Source: Berberis thunbergii
Lineage: Eukaryota; Streptophyta; Magnoliopsida; Ranunculales; Berberidaceae
DNA length: 64,000 nt
NCBI GenBank assembly: GCA_003290165.1
Contig: QNQO01000649.1
Location: 124,001 to 188,000, forward strand
Reading direction: 5' to 3'
The translations under genes were made by a program, and so were the position numbers. The notes under the pieces were generated by a model. The model saw nothing but the letters and a program-made list of their open reading frames with translations. It was not told where the DNA came from and did not search any database. This document shows, in pieces, positions 1 through 10,616 of the stretch; the stretch's first letter is position 1, and each line of letters opens with the position of its first letter.

Positions 1-138
1 TTATTTTTCTAAAATTCCCTTTTACAGAGAGATACAAAAAAATTCCATATCTCCCCTGCATGAGTTGGAAATAATATTGACCCTCTTGAACTAACCCTCT
101 ATGGCTACAAGACGTTAAGAATCCTATGAAGTGATCTC

Positions 139-768
139 ATCATGCTTGACTTTCATCCTCTCCATATCAAGAAAAACTTCCATAGCTTTGTGACCAAGCC
201 CATGGAGTGCAAGGCCAGAGATCATAGAATTTCAATCCCCCGTGTTTCTTTCATGTTGAATACCCTTAAAATTTTCATAAGCATCTTCAATACAACCACA
301 TTTGGAGTACATATCTATAAAAGCCAATCTCACAACCCTAAAGTTCAATCTAATCTTAGCAGATCCCATAACCCTAGAATCCAATCTAATCTTATTTCCG
401 CTTATATAAGCATGAACCCATTTCCCTTCCTCAACAAACCCCAACTCCACAATGGCTGAAAGAACACTAACAGCGGCCGCGCCATCTGGTTGAATTCCCG
501 AAACCAAAATTTCCCTAAAAACGATTCAATGCATCCATTGCACGGAGATTAAGTACATAATCCGACATCATAGATGTCCACGTGGCCATTATCACACATT
601 CTATTGAAAATCTCTCGAGCCAACTCACATTCCCCGCATTTAAAACACCCATCAATCATCGTACTCCATGAAAACAAATCCCTCTCCAGCATTTCGTCAA
701 ACAAATGCCGCGCTAAACCAATCTCCCCCGCTTTAAAACACCCCACTATCATCGAATTCGAAGAAATT
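139..768 (-). pseudogene. PPR protein pseudogene, C-terminal part
   Basis: Minus-strand remains of a pentatricopeptide-repeat protein, a family of organelle RNA-binding proteins. Typical repeats are visible: LARHLFDEMLERDLFSWSTM and MYSKCGCIEDAYENF, plus a WVHAYI-type helix. The reading frame is broken. One frame runs from 768 down to a stop at 549. A second covers about 507-232 and ends where a WNSM-type repeat has TGA in place of TGG; recognisable repeat sequence (SMISGLALHGLGHKAMEVF) continues past that stop to about 139. A 36-bp unit is imperfectly duplicated at about 321-392, adding 12 residues before the MYSKCG repeat. The rest of the gene lies at 3899-4169 across a retrotransposon. Seen: motifs and breaks. 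Inferred: a dead gene, because the lesions lie outside the insertion. Confidence 0.85.
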
Positions 769-1057
769 TGTTAGGATACCAATCCTATTTAGTATTTACT
801 TGAGATTAGAATGTCTTAGTTATAACAATATTCTAATTAGGAAATATTAGCTTGTTTTGAATTAGGATTTATTGTTTGATTAGAATTAGGTTTGAATTCA
901 ATTAGGAAGTATTATTCTTTGTTTTCAGCTATAAATACATATGATGTAATAGAGTTTAGGAAAGCAATACAAGTTTTATTTAATTTATTTGGTGGTTGAT
1001 CCCCAATCAAAGGATCTAGGTGGTTTGATCTCCAATCAAAGGTCAAGGTCTCTATTA
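769..1057 (+). repeat. 5' LTR of the young gypsy element
   Basis: Starts TGTTAGGATACC and ends CTCTATTA. A likely TATA box (TATAAATAC) lies near 931-939 after a TTTTCAGC stretch. The other copy is at 3609-3898. Confidence 0.92.
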
Positions 1058-1059
1058 TC

Positions 1060-1071
1060 TGGTATCAGAGC
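1060..1071 (+). other. Primer binding site, initiator-Met tRNA type
   Basis: TGGTATCAGAGC, two bases after the 5' LTR. This is the usual plant LTR-retrotransposon primer site, complementary to the 3' end of the initiator methionine tRNA. Confidence 0.9.
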
Positions 1072-1840
1072 ATCATCGATTCTGAGCCAAATTTTTTTTT
1101 CTTGTTACTTCGTTTTTCACCCTCCACAACAACCTCCGATCTCCTAAATCTTCATCCAAAAAAAAAAAAAAAAAAAAATACCTCGCAACATCACCGCCGT
1201 CGCCATCATCTTCGATTCAGAGCCCTTCGCAGCATCCGCCGTCGCTACCACACCGCCTGCGCCACAGCACCGCCCTACGCATCATCACCAACCCTCGCAA
1301 CAACAACACCGACCCTTCGCAACAACCGCCCTTTACCACAGCATCAACCTTCGCCACAGCACCAACCCTCGCAACAGCACCGCCGTCCCCATCACTTCTT
1401 CATCGTCTTCATCTTCGTTCCAGCCCTTCAACAACTTCATCATCGATTCAGAGCATCCCGTTTCAGAGCATCCATTGTCGTTTACGAGCGTCCACTGTCG
1501 ATCCAGCGCCTCCAGTTTCGGCGCTTCCACTGTCGAATCAGAGCATCCACAATTATTCATCGATTCCGAGCATTGTTCTTAGCCGATTCAGACCAGCGCA
1601 TCCAGTTCCAGCGCTTCTTCGATTCATCCAGGCGCTTCATCAATTCATCGCTTCCAGATTCCAGGGCTTCCACCACTTCCTCGTTTCATCCCAGCGCATC
1701 CATATTCATAGCTTCATCCCGATTCCAGCGTTTCATCAATTGTCTCGATTTCATAATTCCAGATTTCCTCGACTCCAGAATTCCCCGATTCTTTTCAATT
1801 TCATCTCCTAATTAATCCACACCAATTTCGGCACGTTATC
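1072..1840 (+). other. Long untranslated leader with degenerate repeats
   Basis: Leader between the primer site and gag. It contains a poly-A run near 1158-1178, then CGCCGTCGCC-like and CAACCCTCGCAACA-like simple repeats, then several dispersed copies of a motif close to CGATTCAGAGCATC. A 237-codon open frame here (1102-1815) is a by-product of this composition (rich in Arg, His, Ser, Phe) and resembles no known gag. No gene is called. Confidence 0.7.
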
Positions 1841-3532
1841 ATGACAGTTGCTGAATTACAAGAGCAGATCAATGAGCTTACTGCTCAAGTTACTGGGATT
1901 ACATCCCACCTCCACACCCTTGAGGCCACTAATGCTACTATTCTAGAGGCATTACGGAATCTCCAACCAGGTCGACCAGCACCGTATGTTCCACCGGATC
2001 CACAACGGCCAATTATTCCTATTTCGGGCAAGGGCCTCCGTATTGATTTACCCCGTTTCGACGGAACTGATCCGTATGGTTGGTTATTTCAGGCCGAACA
2101 GTACCAGGAACTCAATGGCCTTTCCAGCGAGCAGATGCTACCCGTTGCCGCTCTTCACCTTCAGGGTGATGCCAACTCTTGGTATCGATGGATTCGCCAA
2201 TCACTCGGCACACTAACGTGGCCACAATTTTCGAAAGCTCTTTGCTCTCGCTTTGGTTCTCGCGAACATATCGACCCGTGTAGTTCTCTTTCCAAGTTAG
2301 TACAACGAGGCACGGTTCGCTCATTTATTACCGAGTTCGAAAAGCTATCTAATTTGGTGCCCGGGTTATCTGAACCACATCAGATTAGCATGTTTTTATC
2401 AGGTTTGCGTGTTGATATTCAAGCAGGCGTTCGGATGTTAAACCCTACCAGTATTACACATGCTTTTGAGTTGGCTTTATGTCAAGAAGATGCCCTTAAT
2501 GCTACTCGATCTAAAGGGCCTGTCCAACATTTTGCTAACCTAGTGCCTGCTACAACTCCTTCAACGCCAGTTCCTAATATCCCAGCAGGTGTTAAGCGTC
2601 TGTCATGGGCTGAACAACAAGAACGTCGTGCCAAAGGACTTTGCTTTAACTGCGATGAAGTATATAAGCGTGGCCATCGTTGTCCTCAGCCCCACGTTTT
2701 GCTCCTCGAGGGTAATAAGGAAGTAGAGGACGTTTCTGATGCTGACCCTCCTGTTTTGGATCATACTTTATCTGAACCTCCTCTAGGGATTTCTCTTCAT
2801 GCTCTTCTCGGGTCCCCACGGCCTGAAATCATGCATATTACTGGACAATTAAAACACAGGTCTGTCACTGTCCTAGTTGACTCTGGTTCAACTCATAATT
2901 TTTTGCACCCGTCTTTTGCCAATCAATGTGGGTTTCCAATCCACGATGATGGTGTTTTACGCGTCATGCTTGCGGATGGTGGCCATTTGCATAGTCCTGG
3001 CTCTTGTCGGGATGTTTCCCTTAGATTACAAGATTATGAGTTCCACGGCAACTTCTTACTCCTTGGTATCACTGGATGTGATGTGGTTCTAGGTGCTGAA
3101 TGGCTTCGCTCTTTGGGTGTTATTAATTGGGACTTTTCCAAGCTGATTATGACATTCTCGGTGGCAAATCGTACTTATTCATTATTTGGCGACAATTCTC
3201 CTATGGTCTTGGATAATACCCCGGTCCATTGTTCTTTACCAGATGATTCTCCAGTCAATGTTCGACCTTATCGTTATCCTCACTTTCGAAAGGCCGACTT
3301 TGATAACGTTGTATCTAATTTGAAGGTTGCAGGCCTTATTCGAACCAGCACCAACCCTTATTCTTCATCAGTTCTCTTGGTTCAAAAAAAGGATGGTTCT
3401 TGGCGCATGTGTGTTGACTATCGAGCCCTTAATAAATTCACTATTCAGGACCGCTGGCTTATCAAGTGGACCAGATTAACTACATACGGGCTTATCAAGT
3501 CGACCAGACCCCTTGTGGAGGAAGCTACTTGA
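1841..3532 (+). CDS. Gypsy gag-protease with truncated reverse transcriptase
   Basis: 563-residue open frame from ATG 1841. In order: an N-terminal coiled-coil-like stretch (LQEQINELTAQV), a retrotransposon gag domain (about residues 65-220; FDGTDPYGWLFQAEQY, WPQFSKALCSRFG), a single CX2C...GHxC zinc knuckle (CFNCDEVYKRGHRC, about 268-281), a retropepsin-like protease with DSGSTHNF (about 347-354), and the start of reverse transcriptase (QKKDGSWRMCVDYRALNK). It then jumps straight into a C-terminal chromodomain-like tail (LIKWT...), skipping the reverse transcriptase active site, RNase H and integrase. A TGA where a Trp is expected ends the frame; the tail EDYEQFLVRF continues in frame to about 3608. 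Gag and protease look intact. A chromovirus-type gypsy is the best family guess. Confidence 0.85.
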   Translation: MTVAELQEQINELTAQVTGITSHLHTLEATNATILEALRNLQPGRPAPYVPPDPQRPIIPISGKGLRIDLPRFDGTDPYGWLFQAEQYQELNGLSSEQMLPVAALHLQGDANSWYRWIRQSLGTLTWPQFSKALCSRFGSREHIDPCSSLSKLVQRGTVRSFITEFEKLSNLVPGLSEPHQISMFLSGLRVDIQAGVRMLNPTSITHAFELALCQEDALNATRSKGPVQHFANLVPATTPSTPVPNIPAGVKRLSWAEQQERRAKGLCFNCDEVYKRGHRCPQPHVLLLEGNKEVEDVSDADPPVLDHTLSEPPLGISLHALLGSPRPEIMHITGQLKHRSVTVLVDSGSTHNFLHPSFANQCGFPIHDDGVLRVMLADGGHLHSPGSCRDVSLRLQDYEFHGNFLLLGITGCDVVLGAEWLRSLGVINWDFSKLIMTFSVANRTYSLFGDNSPMVLDNTPVHCSLPDDSPVNVRPYRYPHFRKADFDNVVSNLKVAGLIRTSTNPYSSSVLLVQKKDGSWRMCVDYRALNKFTIQDRWLIKWTRLTTYGLIKSTRPLVEEAT

Positions 3533-3608
3533 GAAGACTATGAGCAGTTTCTTGTCCGTTTCCAGATTTTCAGGCTTGAGGACAAGCCTTGTTTCAGGCG
3601 GCGTGGGA

Positions 3609-3898
3609 TGTTAGGATACCAATCCTATTTAGTATTTACTTGAGATTAGAATGTCTTAGTTATAACAATATTCTAATTAGGAAATATTAGCTTGTTTTGA
3701 ATTATGATTTATTGTTTGATTAGAATTAGGTTTGAATTCAATTAGGAAGTATTATTCTTTGTTTTCAGCTATAAATACATATGATGTAATAGAGTTTAGG
3801 AAAGCAATACAAGTTTTATTTAATTTATTTGGTGGTTGATCCCCAATCAAAGGATCTAGGTGGTTTGATCTCCAATCAAAAGGTCAAGGTCTCTATTA
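3609..3898 (+). repeat. 3' LTR of the young gypsy element
   Basis: Nearly identical to 769-1057: one G/T difference (AATTATGATT here against AATTAGGATT) and one extra A near the end. Followed by the target duplication AAATT. Confidence 0.92.
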
Positions 3899-4169
3899 AA
3901 ATTAAATCTCTACAAGCCATACCTTCAAACATCCTTCTATCCAATTCAAATTCCCCAACATCCAAATACATCCTAAGCACCGAATATAACACAAACGGAT
4001 AATTCAGAATGTGGGTTTTCAAGATCTGTCCATAAACTTGCCGACCTTCTTCGAAAGCTTCCACTCTCCCACAAGCTTTTAAAACAAAGGAAAGGGAGAG
4101 CTCAGCATCCGTGAAAATCCCCAAAGTAAACAGCATTTGTGAGTAAAAAATTATGGCTTGAAAAGATCA
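3899..4169 (-). pseudogene. PPR protein pseudogene, N-terminal part
   Basis: Minus-strand continuation of the PPR gene at 139-768. Readable as AIIFYSQMLF, then LSFVLKACGRVEAFEEGRQV, a VLRMYLDVGEFELDRRMFEGM repeat and CRDLI, which runs into the retrotransposon. Across the empty site the frame continues as CRDLISSNSMIVGCFKAGE. Upstream the frame meets a TGA near 4170 and no start methionine or targeting peptide is recognisable, so the 5' end is lost or in another exon not seen here. Confidence 0.8.
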
Positions 4170-5171
4170 ATTTATTGGGTCTTTGGATTCGATCAAAGTC
4201 CGATAGTGCGTGATCGCGACCGCCCGAGAGACCAGAGAGGGAACAGAAGAGCATAAGTCTGCTTATTGCAAATGTGTCCGGATTTGATCATTTGGGTGTG
4301 GATTTGGTTCATTTCGGGTATTGTTTTGCATTTCTGTTACGTAACAGTGAGAGAGTTGGGTTTGAATTTGAACTTGCAGAGAGGGGTTAGAGGAGGTGAT
4401 GAAATGGTGGTGGTGGTTATCATGTTGGGGGTTAAAGGAGAGATGTCTTTGTTGTGATGAACATTGCCCGCCAAAATCAGTTTGAATGTTTTAAATTCTC
4501 TCTTTGTAAACGGGCTTCAATGTGAGTATTGGGCCTACGGCTGCTGATCTTTGCATGATGGGCTTTGTGTTGGCCTTCTGGCCTTCGTGGGAATCGAATG
4601 GGCTACCCTCAGATAAACAGCGAGAAGGGATTTTGTAGGATCCCGCCAAAAGCATTAATCACTTTGGTTCGTTCGAACTCTGGATTTGTAATACCATTAG
4701 TATAAATTTTAAAGAAAGAGCGAACGTAAAAGAAATTGGCTTCATTAGTTTGTTTGAAAGGATGTTTTTATGAGGTAAAGGTTTAACATTTACTTCTTAC
4801 TAAAAACAATCATCTAGTTAGACGTATTCTTACATTTGTTTAGTCTCTACTTGAATGCTGACATTTGTATTTATAAACAAGCTATAAGTCTGAGTCTGGT
4901 TAGAGTTAGAATTTTACTATTGATTAAGTTGAAATAAGAATTCGAAGTGAGCAATAAGCAACCTATTCTTACTTTGTTCATCAATTATGAATATCAATTA
5001 TAAATTAGTTCATCACTATTTGCTAGGCTCCAATTTGACCTGCCAAAGTTAATAATGCATTACAATTTTATTATGAAAACCTAATGAACTAGGTGAAATA
5101 TTTTTTTCCTATGAAATGACATGAAACTTTCAATTTTATTTTTATTTTTTATTCTCAACAAAAGGTAAACA
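4170..5171. other. Intergenic, no gene seen
   Basis: AT-rich sequence. Short open frames (for example 4266-4457) have no recognisable domain. Nothing else supportable was found. Confidence 0.6.
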
Positions 5172-5372
5172 TGTTAAATAAATAAAATTTCAATAACTCA
5201 TAACTTATTCTATCATCTCACAAATAGGTATTAATAAGAATAAAAATAAAATCTTAACTATGCAAGGAAAAATAATTTGAATCCCGATTAATTCGGTATT
5301 CCTAAATAACTATTATCCATGTTAATATAGTATTCATGATTATATAATTAAATAATTAGTACACATGTTAAC
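5172..5372 (-). repeat. Copia LTR (3' LTR of the minus-strand element)
   Basis: Read on the minus strand it starts TTAACATG right after the purine run GGGGGGGAG and ends ATTTAACA. Shares GGGATTCAAATTATTTTTCC and other blocks with 9252-9442. Confidence 0.65.
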
Positions 5373-5521
5373 TCCCCCCCAAGATGGCGCATAGATATTG
5401 CAAATGCCCAGGTTGACAAGTGCATCAACAAAGACATTAATTTCTCTTAGTACCACACCCAATTATCGTCCTACTGCTGAGACTGATTGTTGTAGCAATG
5501 CGGACAACTTGAAACCAAAAA
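5373..5521 (-). pseudogene. End of copia pol and polypurine tract
   Basis: On the minus strand this reads LVNLGICNIYAPSWGG, the ending typical of plant copia RNase H regions, running into the polypurine tract next to the LTR. Only this tail of the polyprotein is left before gypsy sequence begins at 5522. Confidence 0.6.
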
Positions 5522-8500
5522 TGTCACGCCCAGATTTTCGAGAAAACGAAAATCCTTTTATCCATGTAGGATTAGGATTATCCGCTTCCCCAAAACTCGA
5601 GACGTAAAAATTTAACAACTGAAACATTAAATAAAATTAACATACACAAAAATTCTAATCGGGTAATTATTTGAATATGACTACTCCATAAAAATAAACC
5701 GTCAAAGACGTCGTCCCAAAACTCTATAACCTGAGAAAGGCCAAATGGCTACGTTCCAATAAGAACGTACCTAAGAAGCGTAAACTTACTTAGGTCAGCG
5801 AGGTAGTTGGTATGAGTAATTTTCATCCTTATAAAATAAAATAGTTTACATGATTTAGCATGAAAATTTCATAAATAAGAAAATAACACTCAAAGTTTTG
5901 TAGTTTCTCAACGAGGCAAACATTGCATACTAATAAGTTTATCATGCTTAAAATATACATTTATTTTACCAACACTTACAAAGTGAAGGTTGAACATGGT
6001 AAGCTCGACCTGCAAAAATTGTTAGTAGACTTACCATCCTGCACGAAATGGTTAGCTAGAAACAAACGGATAAATTTTATGAGTTATTAATTCTCATAAA
6101 TGCAACTTATTTTCAAACAACGTTAAAAATCGTAATCATAATAGAGTATTATTAAAATATCAACAAAACGCATTTGCTACCTTTAGGAAAATATATAGTT
6201 CTCATTCAATGGTCGAATGAGCATTTAGTTTGTTCCCTTAAGGCAATCATGAATAGACACAAAAATCTCGCTTATTTTCCACAATCGCACTATCCTTCTT
6301 GTGACGAACACACCTCACCCAAGTATGTATCCGTTGCCTTCGAAACCATTTGGAGCGTACATGTTCCAAGTGGGGTGCCACATCGAGGAACATGTCATCT
6401 CACCCGAAGTTCGATCTATGGCAAACATTTTCTAAATACTACACGTACTACCGAACTCACATGGAACGACGTACCCGATATGCAAGCTTGTTTGTATACC
6501 AAAATTATATCACATGTATACAAGCAAGTCTGTATACTAAAATAATTTTTTCTTTTTTTTCACATTTTTTTTCGAAGTTGCAAAAAAGAGCATAAAAATC
6601 AACTAAAACTCAAAACTGTTTTATGGTAACACTTTGTCAACCATAAATAAATCAACCACAATATTAACCCATTCTTTTGGGAAAACTAGCATTTTCCATA
6701 ACACAACGGGGATCAAACCCAATCAATACGAGGATAATTTTTAGCAATTCAATTTGCATAACAATCCAAACTACACAATCAATACTAGTGTCATAATCTT
6801 TAGTAGTCATTGCCTCCATTCGTGTATATGCAAAGAAAAATAATTCGGATAATATACAAAGAGTGTTGACAATCTGGACATGAGTAACAACACATTCAAC
6901 CCAAACTGCACAATTTCTTTTACATGATGCCACAGGCTATCGAGACAACAATACCAATTATGAACCAACACACAATCATTATATATTTCATATACCAAAA
7001 GTATTGTATCCCTACATATTTAATGTACTTGAAGAAAACAAACATCAAGTCTTCGACATTCTTCTACACACATCACCACTAAATGGAAATAAATCAAACA
7101 AAATAATTCATTCATAGAACAATCAAAATCCTTAACTCCACTACCCATTCCACATCCAAGGAAGCGTCGAGGAAGATGATCGTTGCAACAATTCAAATCA
7201 CACACTCCGAAGCATTCAACTACAATTTCACTACCCAACCAGAAACTAGTCAAACTCTCTCCAAGCCTTCCAACTTCCTAATCAATTTAAACAACCCCAA
7301 CTCATTTATAACTAGCCTAGTTTTATTCGCCAAACAGTCGGGTAAATAACCCTCCAAACAATATTGAAATGAACAATCTGTCCTAACTAGACAGATTGAC
7401 AAGTCATCACTCAAATGTACATAATTCTCACATTAGAACTCCAAATTGACTACCGTTAAGGACTATATAAAATAGACACAAAGAGGTTTTCAACCATATA
7501 TAGTATACCCCCTGATTATGTTTGTAACATTACAGATTTTACAAACAAAATAGGCCATCTGTCAGCATTCGTCTAGATTTACCTTTTGTCACTAAAACAA
7601 GTATATCTTTCCGCACAAAATTCAAATTGTGATACCGTAAAATATTTTAGAAACTAAACTCCAACAGGAAAATTTTGATATATAGAATGATATGATACAC
7701 CCTAAATAACCCAATAAAAACTAGCATAGAAAACTTGCACAAAATCAAAACTGATAGAATACACAAACAAGTTTTAGCTCATAATTGAAAAATGTTTCCG
7801 ACCTTGATTTCTCAAACTCCACTTCATCCCAAATATAATTTTTAAGCTTATTAGGTATAAAAAAAAAACCATATCACTTACAAAAAAATTTCCAAGCAAA
7901 AATATATGAAAAGAGAATGGAGGAAAACTGACTAATTTCTACCAAAACTTTTATATACATAGATTATTTGTTTATGTCTCGAGGGAGATCTAACCGTTGG
8001 ATTAACTCCAAACTAACGGTAGGTTTTTCATACGTGTGTTATGAACATATAGATTTAATTGAAGGTATTCTGACATCTATAAAATCTCGATCCAATGAAA
8101 ATACTAAGACCGCGCAGAGCTATATTTATTATGGGATTTAAATAAAAACCTAGTTGTATGTTTTCTCTTTTTACTCAACCAATTCTTACGAAAATACAAT
8201 AAAAATTTCACATTTCAGATTTATATTTGTATTCCCTAACCTAACCTTAATCAATTGATTAATCTAAAAAGGTAAAAGAGAATGAAGAGGATTCACCAAA
8301 GTTATGCATTATTTTTCTTCTTCTTCTTCTTATTGTTTCACCTCTTTCCCTTAATTCTTTACGTAAGTTCCTCCCATTATTTTGTGTGTGTAAAAGAAAA
8401 GAACGATGCTAGGTTTTTCCAACTATTTTATAAAGCTCTAATTAGGGTTTCTTAATTTTAATTTTTTGGTAAATGTACACACACTTTCTACTCATTTAAC

Positions 8501-8600
8501 CACTAAAAATAAAACAAGTTTTACACATTATAAAATTATAATACATTACAAATTTATAAGTAAATATTATTTATATTTGTGTAATTAGGCAGGTATTACA
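5522..8600 (-). repeat. Long Ty3/gypsy LTR, about 3.1 kb, minus strand
   Basis: On the minus strand it starts TGTAATACCTGCC (8600) and ends AATCTGGGCGTGACA (5522). Both ends match the style of gypsy A in this window, whose LTRs start TGTAATATTC and end GGGCGTGACA. Just outside, 8601-8645 reads like the end of a gypsy pol gene (TCTCAAGACGAAATTC), so this is a 3' LTR with a scrap of internal DNA. A TATA-like TTTATAAAATAG on the minus strand near 8421-8432 would place the promoter close to the LTR start. The many short open frames in both directions show no domain and are not called. Boundaries rest on terminal motifs only. Confidence 0.55.
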
Positions 8601-8645
8601 ATATACACACCTCAAAAGAATTTCGTCTTGAGATTCGAAAGGTAA

Positions 8646-9242
8646 GAAAGCAATGTGAATTTAAAAAAAATACAAATTAGCAAAAGAAATAAGATTTTTA
8701 AAAAAAAACATACATTTTCATATTAGAAGTTATTCAAATCCTATACTAATAGAAAAAATTTCACATTACAAAGTCATACATCAAACATGCATAGATACGA
8801 GGTTGTTACCTGCATATATATATACTATTTTAATTAGAATACAAAAATAATAAATTGAAACACATTATATACAATCATATTTATAAGGACAGTGAAAAAA
8901 TACAAGTATTACAAAAAAGTACAGTTCATGTCATTCAACTTAACATCATAGGGAATAGATGTTGGTTTTGAAACCACAGTCACAATCGGCATAGGCATAG
9001 CAGGTACAATGGAGCGTCAGACATAATATAGGGCAAAGAGAACACAACAAACAACAATAACAAATCAGCAAGATAACAAAACAAGGCAATAAATTAACAA
9101 GACAAATCATCAAGGTAGTAAGAAATTAGCAACAATAAATTAGCAAGACAAAAATAAATCAGCAAAGTAAAGGCATAACAAGGCAAGACAAGGTAAGGTA
9201 AGGCAAGAAGGCAAATCAGCAAAGGCAAGGATAACAACGGAA
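8646..9242 (-). other. Purine-rich low-complexity leader DNA
   Basis: Contains imperfect repeats of an AAATTAGCAAGACAA-type unit and AAGGCAAGACAAGGTAAGG stretches (about 9040-9240) next to the copia primer site, as expected for a retrotransposon leader. No coding signal. Confidence 0.5.
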
Positions 9243-9442
9243 CTGATACCATGTTAAATAAAACAATTTTAAATAATTCATGCCTAGTTTATTCAATATT
9301 TATAGGGATACAAATATAATCCCAACTAAGAAAGGAAAAATAATTTGAATCCCGATCATTCTGATATTCCTAAATAACTATAATCCATATTATAATGGTA
9401 TTTCTAATTACATAATTAATATAATTATTATTCATGTTAACA

Positions 9443-10061
9443 TAATAATCAACTCTACAAAATCTCCATTGTGTGAATCCATATTAGGTCAATAATGTTT
9501 GATTTACTTTTTTGTGTACATACCTTATTAGATTGACTTTTGAACAATCTCTATCCATAATAGTAATCCAGTCTTATAGTACATTTTGTGTCAATGCGTC
9601 ATCTTTTGCATTCCCAAATTTTGCTAGCCAAGTTATAAATTTCCAACCCATCCTCTTCCCCCTCATTAGCAATTGAAAAGTTGGTTGTGTGTGTCTGTAG
9701 ACTTTTTGAAATCCCGATAAAGCCCTCGCGGAACTTACAAAATTTTGAAATTACCCATAATTCTGCACAAAACCCAATTGAAACCAAAACCTTAATTTAG
9801 CCCAAATATTAACCCCCATCTCTAGTAATAAAATTACTGATTTTCAGTGTATGTTTTGTAAACTATATGACAAGAGGTTTGAATTTTTTCAATGATAACC
9901 CATAATTTGTTTTCATATTTGGTAATTTAGTGACTTATTTGGGGAATGTCGATGCATGACCCAAGGACTAGAGTGACATGCCAAAAGCATGACACTGTAT
10001 TTGTGCCCACATTATGTGGAAAGTGTATGGCCGTGCTAACGAGGCACTGCTGGTACACTAG
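9443..10061. other. Intergenic, no gene seen
   Basis: AT-rich. The minus-strand open frames at 9599-9787 and 9927-10205 show no recognisable domain. Confidence 0.55.
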
Positions 10062-10228
10062 TTTTTTATAAGAAAAAAAAGTAGGGACTAACGTGGCAGT
10101 AATCAAAAGAGCTAAAATTGCAACCAGAGGTCCCTTGTCAAAACTCGACAACAAAACTATTTCGCATGCATTCCAATAGTTTCGCAAGTACTTCCACCCT
10201 TGCATCTGAGTGATCGCATGTCACCACA
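10062..10228 (+). repeat. Dispersed repeat, copy 1
   Basis: About 165 bp, strongly similar to 44839-45000 in the same orientation (shared blocks TTTTTTATAAGAAAAAAA, GTAGGGACTAACGTGGCA, TCGCAAGTACTTC). It ends exactly where a CACTA end begins. Confidence 0.75.
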
Positions 10229-10388
10229 CACTACAAAAAACGTATTCTAAAATGACACTTTCAAGGCGACATTCTGCAAAGCTCCCTCCCTTACAGGTTC
10301 TTCTTCATTTTTTTTTATTATCCAGGGTTTAGGGTTTATCTTTTCTCATTTCTTGATTTCACTAAAAAAAACTTTACATTCGTTACAG

Positions 10389-10616
10389 AGAAATTTGGAC
10401 CAATTGGAAACGTTGTCGAAGAAACTCAAAGCTAAAACCCTAAGAATTGATTGCTACTACAAGGTACTAATAGTAACTTTCATTTGGTTACAAATCTGCG
10501 AATTAGGTTAGTTTACTTGATCAATAATTTTTCATTTTTGAATGAATAGGTTACTTGAGCGAGAGGGGTTAAATGCAGAACAACTTGCACGAGATCTAAA
10601 GTCTTTTAAATTAAAG
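10389..10616 (+). pseudogene. NUP93: Captured NUP93 nucleoporin gene fragment (two exons and an intron)
   Basis: Exon piece 10389-10463 encodes RNLDQLETLSKKLKAKTLR. An 86-bp intron (GT 10464 ... AG 10549) follows. Exon piece 10550-10616 encodes LLEREGLNAEQLARDLKSF and ends at another GT donor (10617). These match the N-terminal part of plant NUP93, a scaffold nucleoporin of the nuclear pore inner ring. After TLR the first exon is shortened and out of frame, so the piece cannot encode a working protein. Retained introns show that genomic DNA, not mRNA, was copied. It lies about 160 bp inside a CACTA terminus with no other NUP93 exon recognised, which points to transposon capture. Confidence 0.75.

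Larger units (their letters stand above)
769..3898 (+). mobile_element. Young, internally deleted Ty3/gypsy LTR retrotransposon
   Basis: Complete insertion: two LTRs of 289 and 290 bp starting TG, a tRNA-iMet-type primer site, one open frame and a purine-rich stretch (GGCGGCGTGGGA) before the 3' LTR. It is flanked by the perfect 5-bp target duplication AAATT (764-768 and 3899-3903). By eye the LTRs differ by one substitution and one single-base indel, so insertion was recent. Reverse transcriptase is cut off after its first block, and RNase H and integrase are missing, so the copy could only move with enzymes supplied in trans. It sits in the PPR gene. Removing it with one target copy restores the local PPR frame, which supports the boundaries. 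Confidence 0.93.
5172..9442 (-). mobile_element. Remnant of a Ty1/copia element, minus strand
   Basis: Two related LTRs in minus orientation (5172-5372 and 9252-9442) enclose a minus-strand primer site (CTGATACCA at 9243-9251, the complement of TGGTATCAG) and, at the other end, a copia-type polypurine tract and the end of RNase H (5373-5521). Most of the protein-coding part is gone and a long gypsy LTR fills the middle. No matching target duplication was seen (flanks AAACA and TAATA), so the two ends may come from separate events or have been rearranged. Confidence 0.65.

Noticed and set aside
1102..1815. 237-codon plus-strand open frame before gag
   Set aside because: Composition-driven frame in the retrotransposon leader (poly-A run and CGCC/CAAC repeats). 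No gag or other domain; the real gag start is at 1841.
4266..4457. 63-codon open frame next to the PPR remnant
   Set aside because: No domain, no homology recognised, and position in intergenic DNA.
5517..8605. Target duplication around the long gypsy LTR
   Set aside because: Flanks AAAAA and ATATA do not match, and internal gypsy DNA continues past 8600, so this is not a clean solo LTR.
9927..10205. 92-codon minus-strand frame
   Set aside because: Overlaps the dispersed repeat copy at 10062-10228, whose second copy (44839) is not open in the same way. No domain.
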